DNA of 64,000 nucleotides, taken from assembly GCF_018408705.1 (NCBI RefSeq), contig NZ_AP023421.1:62001-126000 (forward strand). Reading direction: 5' to 3'. Positions 44,383-52,452 of this stretch are shown piece by piece; position 1 is the first letter of the stretch, and each line of letters begins with the position of its first letter. This DNA is from Pusillibacter faecalis (GTDB lineage Bacteria > Bacillota > Clostridia > Oscillospirales > Oscillospiraceae). The translations under genes and the position numbers were made by a program. The notes under the pieces are model-generated. The model was not told the origin of the DNA. It did not search any database and saw only the letters and a program-made list of their open reading frames with translations.

Positions 44383-44415
44383 ATGTTTCTCAAGTTCAAA
44401 CGATGGCGCCCATGA
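44383..44415 (+). CDS. Ten-residue Trp-containing leader peptide ORF
   Basis: ATG 44383 follows AGGAGGG at ideal spacing and reads MFLKFKRWRP before TGA 44413-44415. Its stop overlaps an ATG (44412) in frame with trpX. It lies after the T-box terminator and 62 bp before the normal trpX start. The short length, strong ribosome site, lone Trp codon and terminal Pro suggest a translational control peptide, comparable in position to the Trp leader peptide behind the T-box of the B. subtilis anti-TRAP operon. Confidence 0.5.
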   Translation: MFLKFKRWRP

Positions 44416-44477
44416 GCCGAAGCACTTTATCCAAACGATTCAGATTTATCATTTTCATGAAGAAAGGACATACTGTT

Positions 44478-45524
44478 ATGAAAAAGTATTTTGCAATGCT
44501 GTTGGCTGTTGCCATGCTCCTGACCGCCTGCGGCGGGGATTCTAACACCTCTGAAAATACTGGGGACACCTCTGCTACCTACAAGGTGGGTATCTGCAAC
44601 TATGTGGATGACGCCTCTTTAAACCAGATTGTGGAAAACCTTCAAACGCAGCTGGAGGCACTGGGGAAAGAGCATGATGTTACATTTGAGATCTCTTATG
44701 ATATCTGCAATGCCGATGCCAACGTACTCAACCAGATCATTGCGAACTTTATTGCCGATGATGTGGATTTGATGGTGGGTGTGGCCACTCCTGTAGCGAT
44801 GGCGATGCAGGCCGCTACGGAGGACGATCCGATTCCTGTGGTATTTTCTGCCGTCTCCGATCCCGTCAGCACCGGACTGGTGGCCAGCCTGGAGGCCCCC
44901 GGCGCCAATCTGACCGGCACCTCCGACTATCTGGACACCAACGCAGTGATGAGCCTGATTCTGGCTGCGGACCCCGATGTGCAGACAGTGGGCCTGCTCT
45001 ATGATCAGGGCCAGGACTCCGCCGCCACCCCCATCGCCCACGCCAAGGAATTTCTGGACGCCAACGGCATCCGTTATGTGGAGCGTACTGGCACCACCAC
45101 TGATGAGGTGATGCTGGCTGCCGAGGCCCTGGTGACGGACGGGGTGGATGCAGTGTTTACCCCCACGGATAATACCATCATGACGGCCGAACTGGCCATT
45201 TATGAGACCTTTATTGAGGCCGGGATTCCCCATTACACGGGAGCAGATTCCTTTGCTCTGAACGGCGCCTTCCTGGGCTATGGCGTGGACTATGCCAACC
45301 TGGGCGTGGAGACTGCCAATATGGTGGCGGATATCCTGCTGAACGGTGCTGATCCCGCCTCCACGCCGGTGATGACCTTTGACAATGGTACCGCCACGAT
45401 CAACACGGAGACCTGCGCGGCACTGGGCATGGATTATGACGAAATGGCGGAGCTGTTCACACCGCTTTGCACCAAGGTTGCGCCCATCACCACCGCGGAG
45501 AGCTTTGAGGACCTGGCGCAGTAA
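44478..45524 (+). CDS. trpX: Tryptophan ABC transporter substrate-binding lipoprotein
   Basis: The 348-residue lipoprotein precursor (lipobox LLTAC) belongs to the ABC_sub_bind (DUF534) family. It begins its mature domain with YKVGICNYVDDASLNQIVENL, and has VGVATPVAMAMQ, VFSAVSDPVSTGLV and FTPTDNTIM segments around the ligand site. The Trp-specific T-box supports tryptophan as the ligand. ATG 44478 follows GAAAGGA. An in-frame ATG at 44412, overlapping the mini-ORF stop, would add 22 residues before the signal peptide and is less likely. Confidence 0.85.
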   Translation: MKKYFAMLLAVAMLLTACGGDSNTSENTGDTSATYKVGICNYVDDASLNQIVENLQTQLEALGKEHDVTFEISYDICNADANVLNQIIANFIADDVDLMVGVATPVAMAMQAATEDDPIPVVFSAVSDPVSTGLVASLEAPGANLTGTSDYLDTNAVMSLILAADPDVQTVGLLYDQGQDSAATPIAHAKEFLDANGIRYVERTGTTTDEVMLAAEALVTDGVDAVFTPTDNTIMTAELAIYETFIEAGIPHYTGADSFALNGAFLGYGVDYANLGVETANMVADILLNGADPASTPVMTFDNGTATINTETCAALGMDYDEMAELFTPLCTKVAPITTAESFEDLAQ

Positions 45525-45533
45525 GCGTTTGAG

Positions 45534-45565
45534 GAAAAGCAGGGGAGAATTTCCCCCTGCTTTTC
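45534..45565 (+). terminator. Intercistronic hairpin between trpX and trpY
   Basis: A perfect 12-bp stem (45534-45545 with 45554-45565) with an 8-nt loop lies in the 70-bp gap; its right arm carries TTTT. It probably reduces read-through into the permease or protects the trpX message. Confidence 0.6.
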
Positions 45566-45594
45566 GCTGAGTGGGAAGAAGAGGAGGCAACCAC

Positions 45595-46518
45595 ATGGAC
45601 TTTTCTCTGATACAGACTGCCCTGGAACTGGGGCTGATCTGCTCGTTGACGGTGTTGGCGCTGTTTTTGAGCTATTCGATGCTCAATGTCTGCGACCTCT
45701 CTACAGACGGATGCTTTACGCTGGGAGCCGCCGTGGGAGCGGTGGTGGCGATTTCCGGCCACCCCTATCTGGCGTTGCCGGCGGCGATGGCGGCTGGGGT
45801 GTGCTCCGGCTATGTCACCGCACTGCTGCAAACTCGAATGGGCGTGAACAGCCTGTTAGCTGGTATTATTGTAAACACAGGGCTTTACTCCATCAACATT
45901 TGGGTGATGAGCGGAAAATCCCTGCTGAACTTAAATAAGACAGACACAGTCTTTACCAAGACCAAGGCGCTTTTGGAGAACACCCCCTTGGAGGGTCAAC
46001 AGTCCCTGGTGGTGGCGGCGGTGGCTGTCATCCTGGTGATCCTTTTTCTGGCGGCATTTTTAAATACCAGACTGGGACTGGCTATTCGGGCTACCGGCAA
46101 CAATCCGGACATGGTACGATCTTCTTCCATCAATCCGGTGTTTACTACAACCGTTGGCCTGTGCGTTGCCAACGCCTTTACCGGTCTCTCCGGCTGTCTT
46201 CTGGGACAGATGCAAAAGTCTGTGAATATCGACATCGGCAGCGGCATGGTCACAATTGCCCTGGCGTCGCTTCTGATCGGGGGAACCTTTTTAGGGCGGG
46301 GCGGCATCCTGCTGCGGGCTGTGGGCATGGTGTTTGGCTCCTTCATCTTCCGGCTGGTCTATACCGTGGCACTGCGGTTTGATATGCCCGCCTACATGCT
46401 GAAGCTGGTTTCCTCTCTAATCATCATTCTTGCGATTTCCGGACCCTATCTGCGGGGACAGTGGCCTGTTGTGCGCCGCAGACTGGCCCATCATCAGGCA
46501 AAAAAGGAGGGGCAGTAA
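45595..46518 (+). CDS. trpY: Tryptophan ABC transporter permease
   Basis: The 307-residue permease of the BPD_transp_2 type has about nine hydrophobic segments. The conserved SMLNVCDLSTDGCFTLGAAVGAV and MGVNSLLAGIIVNTGLYSINI regions match permeases paired with ABC_sub_bind lipoproteins. AGGAGG precedes ATG 45595. The next gene begins 3 bp after its stop. Confidence 0.87.
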   Translation: MDFSLIQTALELGLICSLTVLALFLSYSMLNVCDLSTDGCFTLGAAVGAVVAISGHPYLALPAAMAAGVCSGYVTALLQTRMGVNSLLAGIIVNTGLYSINIWVMSGKSLLNLNKTDTVFTKTKALLENTPLEGQQSLVVAAVAVILVILFLAAFLNTRLGLAIRATGNNPDMVRSSSINPVFTTTVGLCVANAFTGLSGCLLGQMQKSVNIDIGSGMVTIALASLLIGGTFLGRGGILLRAVGMVFGSFIFRLVYTVALRFDMPAYMLKLVSSLIIILAISGPYLRGQWPVVRRRLAHHQAKKEGQ

Positions 46519-46521
46519 GTC

Positions 46522-47307
46522 ATGCTGCGGATTGCGCATATTTATAAAACCTTTAACCCCGGGACCGTCAATGAGAAAAAGGCGCTGGTGGATTTGTCCT
46601 TGGAGTTAAAAGCTGGGGACTTTGCGACCATCATTGGCTCCAACGGGGCTGGGAAGTCTACACTCTTCAACGCGATCTCTGGCAGCTTCTTCACAGACGC
46701 AGGTTCTATTGAGCTGGCAGGGCAGGATATCACCTTCCAGCCGGAGTATCAGCGGGCCAGGAAGATCGGTCGGTTGTTCCAGGACCCCATGCGGGGCAGT
46801 GCGCCCGGAATGACGATTGAGGAAAATCTGGCCCTGGCGGCCGGCAGCGGTGGCTGGTTCTCACACATGACCAAAAAGGACCGTCAGCGCTTCCGGGATC
46901 GGCTGGCTCTGCTGGACATGGGACTGGAGGACCGGATGAAGCAGCCGGTGGGTCTGCTCTCCGGCGGCCAGCGTCAGGCGCTGACGTTGATGATGGCCAC
47001 GATGAATCCGCCGAAGCTGCTGCTTCTGGATGAACACACGGCGGCGCTGGACCCTGGAGCGGCGGAAAAGGTGCTGAACATCACCCGCCGGATTGTAGAG
47101 GAGGAGAACCTTACCTGCCTGATGGTGACACACAACATGGAGTCGGCTCTGGCCCTGGGAAACCGGACGCTGATGATGAATCAAGGTCGGATTCTCTTTG
47201 ACGTGTCCGGCGAGGAACGCAAGGGCCTCACGGTGGCGGACCTGCTCCTCCGCTTCAAGGCGGAGGCCGGTAAGAATCTGGACAACGACCGCATGCTCCT
47301 TGGATAA
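46522..47307 (+). CDS. trpZ: Tryptophan ABC transporter ATP-binding protein
   Basis: The 261-residue ATPase has Walker A GSNGAGKST, a Q-loop in IGRLFQDPMRGSAPGMTIEEN, signature LSGGQRQALTLMMA and Walker B LLLLDEHTAALDP. AAAAGGAGGGG precedes the ATG. It completes the trpXYZ transporter. Confidence 0.9.
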   Translation: MLRIAHIYKTFNPGTVNEKKALVDLSLELKAGDFATIIGSNGAGKSTLFNAISGSFFTDAGSIELAGQDITFQPEYQRARKIGRLFQDPMRGSAPGMTIEENLALAAGSGGWFSHMTKKDRQRFRDRLALLDMGLEDRMKQPVGLLSGGQRQALTLMMATMNPPKLLLLDEHTAALDPGAAEKVLNITRRIVEEENLTCLMVTHNMESALALGNRTLMMNQGRILFDVSGEERKGLTVADLLLRFKAEAGKNLDNDRMLLG

Positions 47308-47316
47308 CAGACAAGA

Positions 47317-47355
47317 AAGCGGATGCCTTTTCAAAGGAAAGACATCCGCTTCTTT
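47317..47355 (+). terminator. Terminator of trpXYZ
   Basis: AAGCGGATG pairs with CATCCGCTT with an inner CCTTT/AAAGG extension, followed by TCTTTTATAG. Confidence 0.75.
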
Positions 47356-47516
47356 TATAGAGGAACTCCTGTTAAGGAAAAATTCTTTACAGAGAGAAGC
47401 GCTTGCATAAACACTCAGCTTTCAGCATTCTCCATACCACATAGCTAACGCGACCCTTGGGATGTTTTACCAGACTCCCAGAGCGAACAAACTTTCTTTT
47501 TGCCGTACTGTTTCTT

Positions 47517-48692
47517 TCAAGAAAAAGTACGGGCGACGCCGGAATCCTGAGCGGCCTGCTCCACAGCAGCGGCTACAGCATCCTTGACCCGGGGGTCAAA
47601 GGCAGCAGGGATGATATAATCGGCGGAGAGATCCTCGCCAACCAAGCTGGACAAAGCGCGCGCGGCAGCGAGCTTCATGGTGTCGTTAATGTCGCTGGCA
47701 CGTGCGTCCAGAGCACCGCGGAAAACACCGGGGAAGGCCAGCACATTGTTGATCTGATTGGGATAATCGCTGCGGCCTGTGGCTACCACCGCCGCGCCGC
47801 CAGCCTTGGCATCGTCAGGGAAGATCTCAGGCGTTGGGTTCGCACAAGCAAAGATGATAGCACCGGGGGCCATGCTCCGAACCATCTCCGTGGTGACGGC
47901 GCCAGGGGCGGACACGCCGATCAGAATATCAGATCCTACAAGCATATCTGCAAGGGTACCACGCCTTCTCTCCAGATTTGTGACCTGGGCCATTTCTGCC
48001 TTGATCCAGTTCAGCCCCTCCCGGCCGACGTAAATGGCCCCGTTTCGGTCGCAGAGTGTGACATGCCCTGCTCCGGCCGAGAGCAGCAGCTTTGTGATGG
48101 AAATGGCTGCCGCACCCGCGCCGTTGATGACAATCCGCACGTCCTCCAGACGCTTCCCAACCAACTTCAGAGCGTTAGAGAGTCCCGCCAGCGTGATGAT
48201 GGCAGTACCGTGCTGGTCATCATGGAAGATGGGGATGTCGCAGCGCCCCTTCAGCTTCCGCTCAATTTCAAAACAGCGGGGAGCGGAGATATCCTCCAGA
48301 TTCACGCCGCCAAAAGATCCAGCCAGCAGTGCCACGGTGTTGACGATGTCATCCACATCGTGGCTCCGGATACACAGGGGAATAGCGTCTACATCACCAA
48401 AGGCCTTGAAGAGAACGCACTTACCTTCCATAACAGGCATGCCGGCCTCCGGACCAATATCACCCAGCCCCAGAACAGCGGAGCCGTCTGTGACCACGGC
48501 GACCGTGTTCCAGCGTCGGGTTAGCTCGTAGCTTTTGTGGGGATTCTTCTGAATTTCTAGGCAGGGTTGGGCGACACCGGGGGTATAGGCCAGAGATAAA
48601 GCATCCTTACTGTCTACCGCCGCACGCGGAGTGATTTCCAGCTTTCCCTTCCACGCATAGTGCAGGCGCAGGGATTCTTCTGCGTAATCCAT
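47517..48692 (-). CDS. NAD(P)-dependent malic enzyme
   Basis: The 391-residue decarboxylating malate dehydrogenase converts malate to pyruvate and CO2. It has the short bacterial layout: SLAYTPGVAQPCLEI near the N-terminus, the metal-binding IFHDDQHGTAI, the cofactor loop VINGAGAAAISITKLLL, and ANPTPEIFPDDAKAGGA. The ATG at 48692 is preceded by GAGAGGAG; the ATG at 48713 is not. With pyruvate carboxylase it links the C3 and C4 acid pools. Confidence 0.93.
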   Translation of the reverse strand: MDYAEESLRLHYAWKGKLEITPRAAVDSKDALSLAYTPGVAQPCLEIQKNPHKSYELTRRWNTVAVVTDGSAVLGLGDIGPEAGMPVMEGKCVLFKAFGDVDAIPLCIRSHDVDDIVNTVALLAGSFGGVNLEDISAPRCFEIERKLKGRCDIPIFHDDQHGTAIITLAGLSNALKLVGKRLEDVRIVINGAGAAAISITKLLLSAGAGHVTLCDRNGAIYVGREGLNWIKAEMAQVTNLERRRGTLADMLVGSDILIGVSAPGAVTTEMVRSMAPGAIIFACANPTPEIFPDDAKAGGAAVVATGRSDYPNQINNVLAFPGVFRGALDARASDINDTMKLAAARALSSLVGEDLSADYIIPAAFDPRVKDAVAAAVEQAAQDSGVARTFS

Positions 48693-48810
48693 AGTTTGTG
48701 CGCTCCTCTCCATTATCCATCAACAGTATGCGGCTTTATTGTACGGGAATTTTATTGGGATGTCAATTCCAAAAGCTGACCGCAGCAGGGGAATCCCAAG
48801 GTAAAACACG

Positions 48811-48838
48811 GACCGGCCCAATCAGGCCGGTCCGCGTT
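48811..48838 (-). terminator. Terminator of the SASP gene
   Basis: A GC-rich 10-bp stem (CGGACCGGCC with GGCCGGTCCG) and a 6-nt loop are followed on the minus strand by TGTTTTA. Confidence 0.8.
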
Positions 48839-48854
48839 TCAATCCAGGGAAAAG

Positions 48855-49052
48855 TTACAGGCTCTTCTCGTAGGACTCGATCATCTTCTTGACCATCTGG
48901 CCGCCGACAGAGCCGGCCTCGCGAGAGGTCAGGTCGCCATTGTAGCCCTCCTTCAGGTTGACGCCAACCTCGGAAGCAGCCTCCATCTTGAACTTATCCA
49001 TAGCCGCACGAGCCTCGGGAACATTGATCTTATTGCTATTCTTGCTAGACAT
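48855..49052 (-). CDS. Alpha/beta-type small acid-soluble spore protein
   Basis: The 65-residue protein carries the SASP signatures: NKINVPEARAAMDKFKMEAASEVGV in helix 1 (containing the EAASE-type germination protease site) and YNGDLTSREAGSVGGQMVKKMI in helix 2. Such proteins coat spore DNA and protect it from UV and heat. The gene is monocistronic and probably under sigma-G control in the forespore. It is the clearest evidence that the organism sporulates. Confidence 0.96.
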   Translation of the reverse strand: MSSKNSNKINVPEARAAMDKFKMEAASEVGVNLKEGYNGDLTSREAGSVGGQMVKKMIESYEKSL

Positions 49053-49171
49053 AACTGTTTCTCCTTTTCATTCATCAAACTGTTCGCTGTTTGGGTATCG
49101 CGAGCATAGTTTGACTCGAAAAGGCGGGAATATGCCGCTTTTTTGTTGGAAAGTCCTGTTGCTTTTGGAAA

Positions 49172-49609
49172 TCAGGACAATTTGCTTTTTTTCAGCTTAC
49201 GTTGACGCTCCTTTAGTAGATCCGCCAGCGTATAGCGATCCAGATATTCATTTACCGTTGCATAAAGACCTGCCCAAAAGTCCAGAGTCGAGCACTCGCC
49301 ACAGAGCTCACAGCGATTTTCTGCGCCCGCCAAGCAAGCCACCGGTGCTAAATTTCCCTCTGTCAGGCGGAGGATTTCACCGACCGTATATGCCTTTGGC
49401 TCTCGCGCAAGGCGATAGCCGCCCTGGGCGCCGCGGCCGCTGTGGAGGAGGCCGGCTTTTGCCAGCATGCCAGCGATTTGCTCCAGATATTTTGGCGAAA
49501 TTTTCTGCCGCTCCGCAACATCTTTCAAGGAGACATATCCATCCTGGTCATAAGCGGCTAAGTCTGTCATCAACCGCAGGGCATACCGGCCCTTTGTGGA
49601 AATTTTCAT
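49172..49609 (-). CDS. Rrf2 family transcriptional regulator
   Basis: The 145-residue protein begins MKISTKGRYALRLMTDLA and has the winged HTH SLKDVAERQKISPKYLEQIAGMLAKAGLL. The iron-sulfur site region has four Cys (92, 100, 103, 106) in CLAGAENRCELCGEC, as in IscR/CymR-like relatives that sense Fe-S or cysteine status. No isc or suf genes are adjacent. It is divergent from glmM. Confidence 0.92.
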   Translation of the reverse strand: MKISTKGRYALRLMTDLAAYDQDGYVSLKDVAERQKISPKYLEQIAGMLAKAGLLHSGRGAQGGYRLAREPKAYTVGEILRLTEGNLAPVACLAGAENRCELCGECSTLDFWAGLYATVNEYLDRYTLADLLKERQRKLKKSKLS

Positions 49610-49702
49610 AGCAGTACCTCCTTCGTTCCTCTATTTTGACATAGGATCAGTAGGATTTCAAGTGGTTTCCATGCCCATTCCGATTTGATTGCCGGAATCC
49701 TC

Positions 49703-49731
49703 TGGACATTTTCAATGGCACAGAGTATGAT
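49703..49731 (+). promoter_or_regulatory. Candidate glmM promoter
   Basis: TGGACA (49703-49708) and TATGAT (49726-49731) are 17 bp apart, 54 bp upstream of the ATG. Confidence 0.45.
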
Positions 49732-49784
49732 AGAACAAACCGGCAGGCCGGTGTGAATTTTAAGATACATGATGGAGTGACAAT

Positions 49785-51149
49785 ATGGGAAGATATTTTG
49801 GAACGGACGGTTTCCGAGGCAAGGCGAATGAGGAGCTGACTGCCCAGCATGCCTATGAAATCGGACGCTTTCTGGGATGGTACTATGGACGCAATGAGCG
49901 GGCGCGCATTGTAGTAGGCAAGGATACCCGCCGCTCCAGCTACATGCTGGAGTACGCGATCAGCGCTGGAATTACTGCCTCTGGCGCGGATGTGTATCTG
50001 CTGCATGTGACCACAACACCCTCGGTGTCCTATGTAGCCCGGACGGATGGTTTTGACTGCGGCGTGATGATTTCCGCCAGTCACAATCCCTTCTATGATA
50101 ATGGCATCAAATTGATGAACCGGGAAGGGGAGAAGATGGACGAAGCGACAATCTCCCTGGTGGAAGATTATCTGGACGGCCATCTAGAGGTGGACGGTGT
50201 TCGGTGGCCGGAGCTGCCGCTGGCAGCGGGAGCGGAGATTGGTAGTGTGGTGGATCACAGTGCCGGGCGGAACCGCTACATGGGTTACCTGATCTCGTTG
50301 GGGATGTACTCCTTTAAGGGAAAGAAGGTGGCTTTGGACTGTGCCAACGGCAGCGCCTGGAGCATCGCGCCCCATATTTTCGAGGCATTGGGAGCAGAAG
50401 TAGCTGTCATCAATAACCGGCCCAATGGGCTGAATATCAATGATAACGCCGGCTCTACCCATATCGGCGGCCTACAGAAATTTGTGGTGGAGAACAGCAT
50501 GGATGTAGGTTTCGCCTATGATGGCGACGCGGACCGCTGCCTGGCGGTGGATGAGACCGGAGCGCTGGTAGACGGCGATAAAATCATGTATCTCTATAGT
50601 TGTTATATGAAAGAGCGGGAAAAGCTGAAAAATAACACGGTGGTTACAACGGTGATGAGCAATTTTGGACTGTACAAGGCCCTGGACCAGGTTGGAATCG
50701 GCTATGCCAAGACCGCGGTAGGGGATAAGTATGTCTATGAGCACATGGTGCAGCACGGGGACCGTATTGGAGGCGAGCAGTCCGGGCATATTATTTTTTC
50801 CCGCTACGCCCGCACCGGAGATGGAATTTTGACCTCTTTGAAGGTAATGGAGGTCATGCTGGCAAAAAAGGAGCGGTTGAGCAAGCTGGTGGAGCCAGTG
50901 ACGATCTATCCTCAGGTTCTGATCAATGTGCGGGTTCGGGATAAGCGGACTGCTCAGGAGGACCCTGCTGTACAGGCTGCGGTGGAATCCGTGGCACAGG
51001 CTTTGGGCGATAACGGCCGGATACTGGTACGGGAGTCTGGCACAGAGCCCTTGGTGCGGGTCATGGTGGAGGCTGAGAGCGAGCAGCGCTGTCAGGAACT
51101 GGCCGAACAGGTTGCTGCAGTGATCCGCAGCCAGGGACATGCGATTTGA
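49785..51149 (+). CDS. glmM: Phosphoglucosamine mutase
   Basis: GlmM interconverts glucosamine-6-phosphate and glucosamine-1-phosphate for cell-wall UDP-GlcNAc. The 454-residue protein has MGRYFGTDGFRGKAN, the phosphoserine loop ISASHNPFYDNGIK (Ser99), the magnesium loop AYDGDADRC and the C-terminal phosphate-binding VRESGTEPLVRVMVE. All four domains are present. It is monocistronic with a strong terminator. Confidence 0.95.
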   Translation: MGRYFGTDGFRGKANEELTAQHAYEIGRFLGWYYGRNERARIVVGKDTRRSSYMLEYAISAGITASGADVYLLHVTTTPSVSYVARTDGFDCGVMISASHNPFYDNGIKLMNREGEKMDEATISLVEDYLDGHLEVDGVRWPELPLAAGAEIGSVVDHSAGRNRYMGYLISLGMYSFKGKKVALDCANGSAWSIAPHIFEALGAEVAVINNRPNGLNINDNAGSTHIGGLQKFVVENSMDVGFAYDGDADRCLAVDETGALVDGDKIMYLYSCYMKEREKLKNNTVVTTVMSNFGLYKALDQVGIGYAKTAVGDKYVYEHMVQHGDRIGGEQSGHIIFSRYARTGDGILTSLKVMEVMLAKKERLSKLVEPVTIYPQVLINVRVRDKRTAQEDPAVQAAVESVAQALGDNGRILVRESGTEPLVRVMVEAESEQRCQELAEQVAAVIRSQGHAI

Positions 51150-51161
51150 AGGAAGTGAAAA

Positions 51162-51208
51162 CAGTATGCCCCGGAAGAGATGGCATCTTCCGGGGCATAC
51201 TGTTTTTA
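51162..51208 (+). terminator. Terminator of glmM
   Basis: A 17-bp perfect stem (51162-51178 with 51186-51202) has a 7-nt loop and five T bases. Confidence 0.9.
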
Positions 51209-51291
51209 GGAGATATTCCAAAAAGAATTTATGTGAGTGTTTTGGAAAAGAGAGAAACTTTGTGCCAGATGACAAAACCGACAAAAATGTA

Positions 51292-51321
51292 TTGACAAAG
51301 ACACGTTATCTAGACTATTAT
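51292..51321 (+). promoter_or_regulatory. Promoter of the LacI-maltodextrin cluster
   Basis: TTGACA (51292-51297) and TATTAT (51316-51321) are 18 bp apart. The operator-like palindrome at 51341-51360 lies just downstream of the predicted start. Confidence 0.7.
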
Positions 51322-51340
51322 AAATAAAGATAAAGACTGG

Positions 51341-51360
51341 AAACGTTCCCGGTAACGTTT
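51341..51360. promoter_or_regulatory. LacI-family operator
   Basis: AAACGTTCCCGGTAACGTTT is a 20-bp near-perfect palindrome, with 18 of 20 positions symmetric. Its half-sites are typical for LacI/GalR proteins. Its place just after the promoter and before the LacI gene points to autorepression. Confidence 0.75.
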
Positions 51361-51386
51361 TATTTGGTAGAGAGGCGGTGCTTGAC

Positions 51387-52421
51387 ATGACGATACGCGA
51401 CATCGCAAAACGATGCAGCGTCTCCGTCAGCACAGTCTCCAGGGTCTTGAATAATCACCCGGATGTCAGCGCCGCCAGCCGGGCCAGGGTTCTGGAGGCG
51501 GTGCGGGAGGCCCACTATGTCCCCAACAATAGCGCAAGAGATTTGGTCCGTCCACAGTCGGATGGTATCGGCCTAGTGGTGCGTGGTGTGGGCAACCCAT
51601 TTTTTACAGGTGTGATTCAGGCAATTGAGAGAGCCATTGGCGGTGCGGGCTACAATTTAGTGCTCCACCAGATCCGCTCCGAGGGGGACGAGCTGCGTGC
51701 TGGCGCAGAGCTTGCCAGGTCCCGGCGTCTGCTGGGGCTGGTTCTTCTGGGAGGACGGTTTGATTACACGCCGGAGCAGGTGGCGCTTCTGGACGTGCCA
51801 TTCGTCTGCTGTTCCTACACCAACAGCTTTGGAAGCTTGGCGAAGGATGCCTACTCCTCTGTGACGATTGACGATCAGCGGGAGGCATGTCGTGCAGTAC
51901 GCCTGCTGACGGAGCAGGGACACCAGCGAATCGCCATTTTGCTGGATTCCACGCAGGATTCCTCCATCAGCCAGCTGCGGTACATGGGCTACCGGCAGGC
52001 ACTGGAGGAGAGCGGCCTGCTCTTGGACAAGTCGCTGATCGGGGAGACGGGAAGCTTTGACATGGCAGCGGCATATGAGACTGCGGCGCGGCTCCTGGCC
52101 GGCAGAAGGGATGTGACGGCGGTGTTCGCCATCGCGGACTCCATAGCCGTTGCGGCGATGAAGGCCTTGCATGATCTGGGGCGGCGTGTACCGGAGGACT
52201 GCTCTGTGGTATCTATTGACGGTATTGAGATGTCGGCCTACACCGTGCCGGCGCTCACCACCCTGGCCCAGCCCCAGGAGGAGATGGGGGAGCGCGCTGT
52301 CCGCATTCTGGTGGACATGATTGAGGGACGGGGCAGAAACCAGCACGTGTTGCTGAAAACTGCGCTGCGCCCAGGCGAAACGATTGCACCTTATCAGGTT
52401 TTTGCATCCGGGAGGATGTGA
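51387..52421 (+). CDS. LacI family transcriptional regulator
   Basis: The 344-residue protein has the LacI HTH MTIRDIAKRCSVSVSTVSRVLNNHPDVS and hinge helix (PNNSARDLVR). A sugar-binding-like effector domain follows from GIGLVVRGVGNPFF. It precedes a maltodextrin-type transporter and malQ, so it probably represses them until a maltose-related sugar is present. The ATG at 51387 follows GAGAGGCGG. Confidence 0.93.
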   Translation: MTIRDIAKRCSVSVSTVSRVLNNHPDVSAASRARVLEAVREAHYVPNNSARDLVRPQSDGIGLVVRGVGNPFFTGVIQAIERAIGGAGYNLVLHQIRSEGDELRAGAELARSRRLLGLVLLGGRFDYTPEQVALLDVPFVCCSYTNSFGSLAKDAYSSVTIDDQREACRAVRLLTEQGHQRIAILLDSTQDSSISQLRYMGYRQALEESGLLLDKSLIGETGSFDMAAAYETAARLLAGRRDVTAVFAIADSIAVAAMKALHDLGRRVPEDCSVVSIDGIEMSAYTVPALTTLAQPQEEMGERAVRILVDMIEGRGRNQHVLLKTALRPGETIAPYQVFASGRM

Positions 52422-52452
52422 AAATAAATTTTAAATAAGGAGATTGAAGAAG

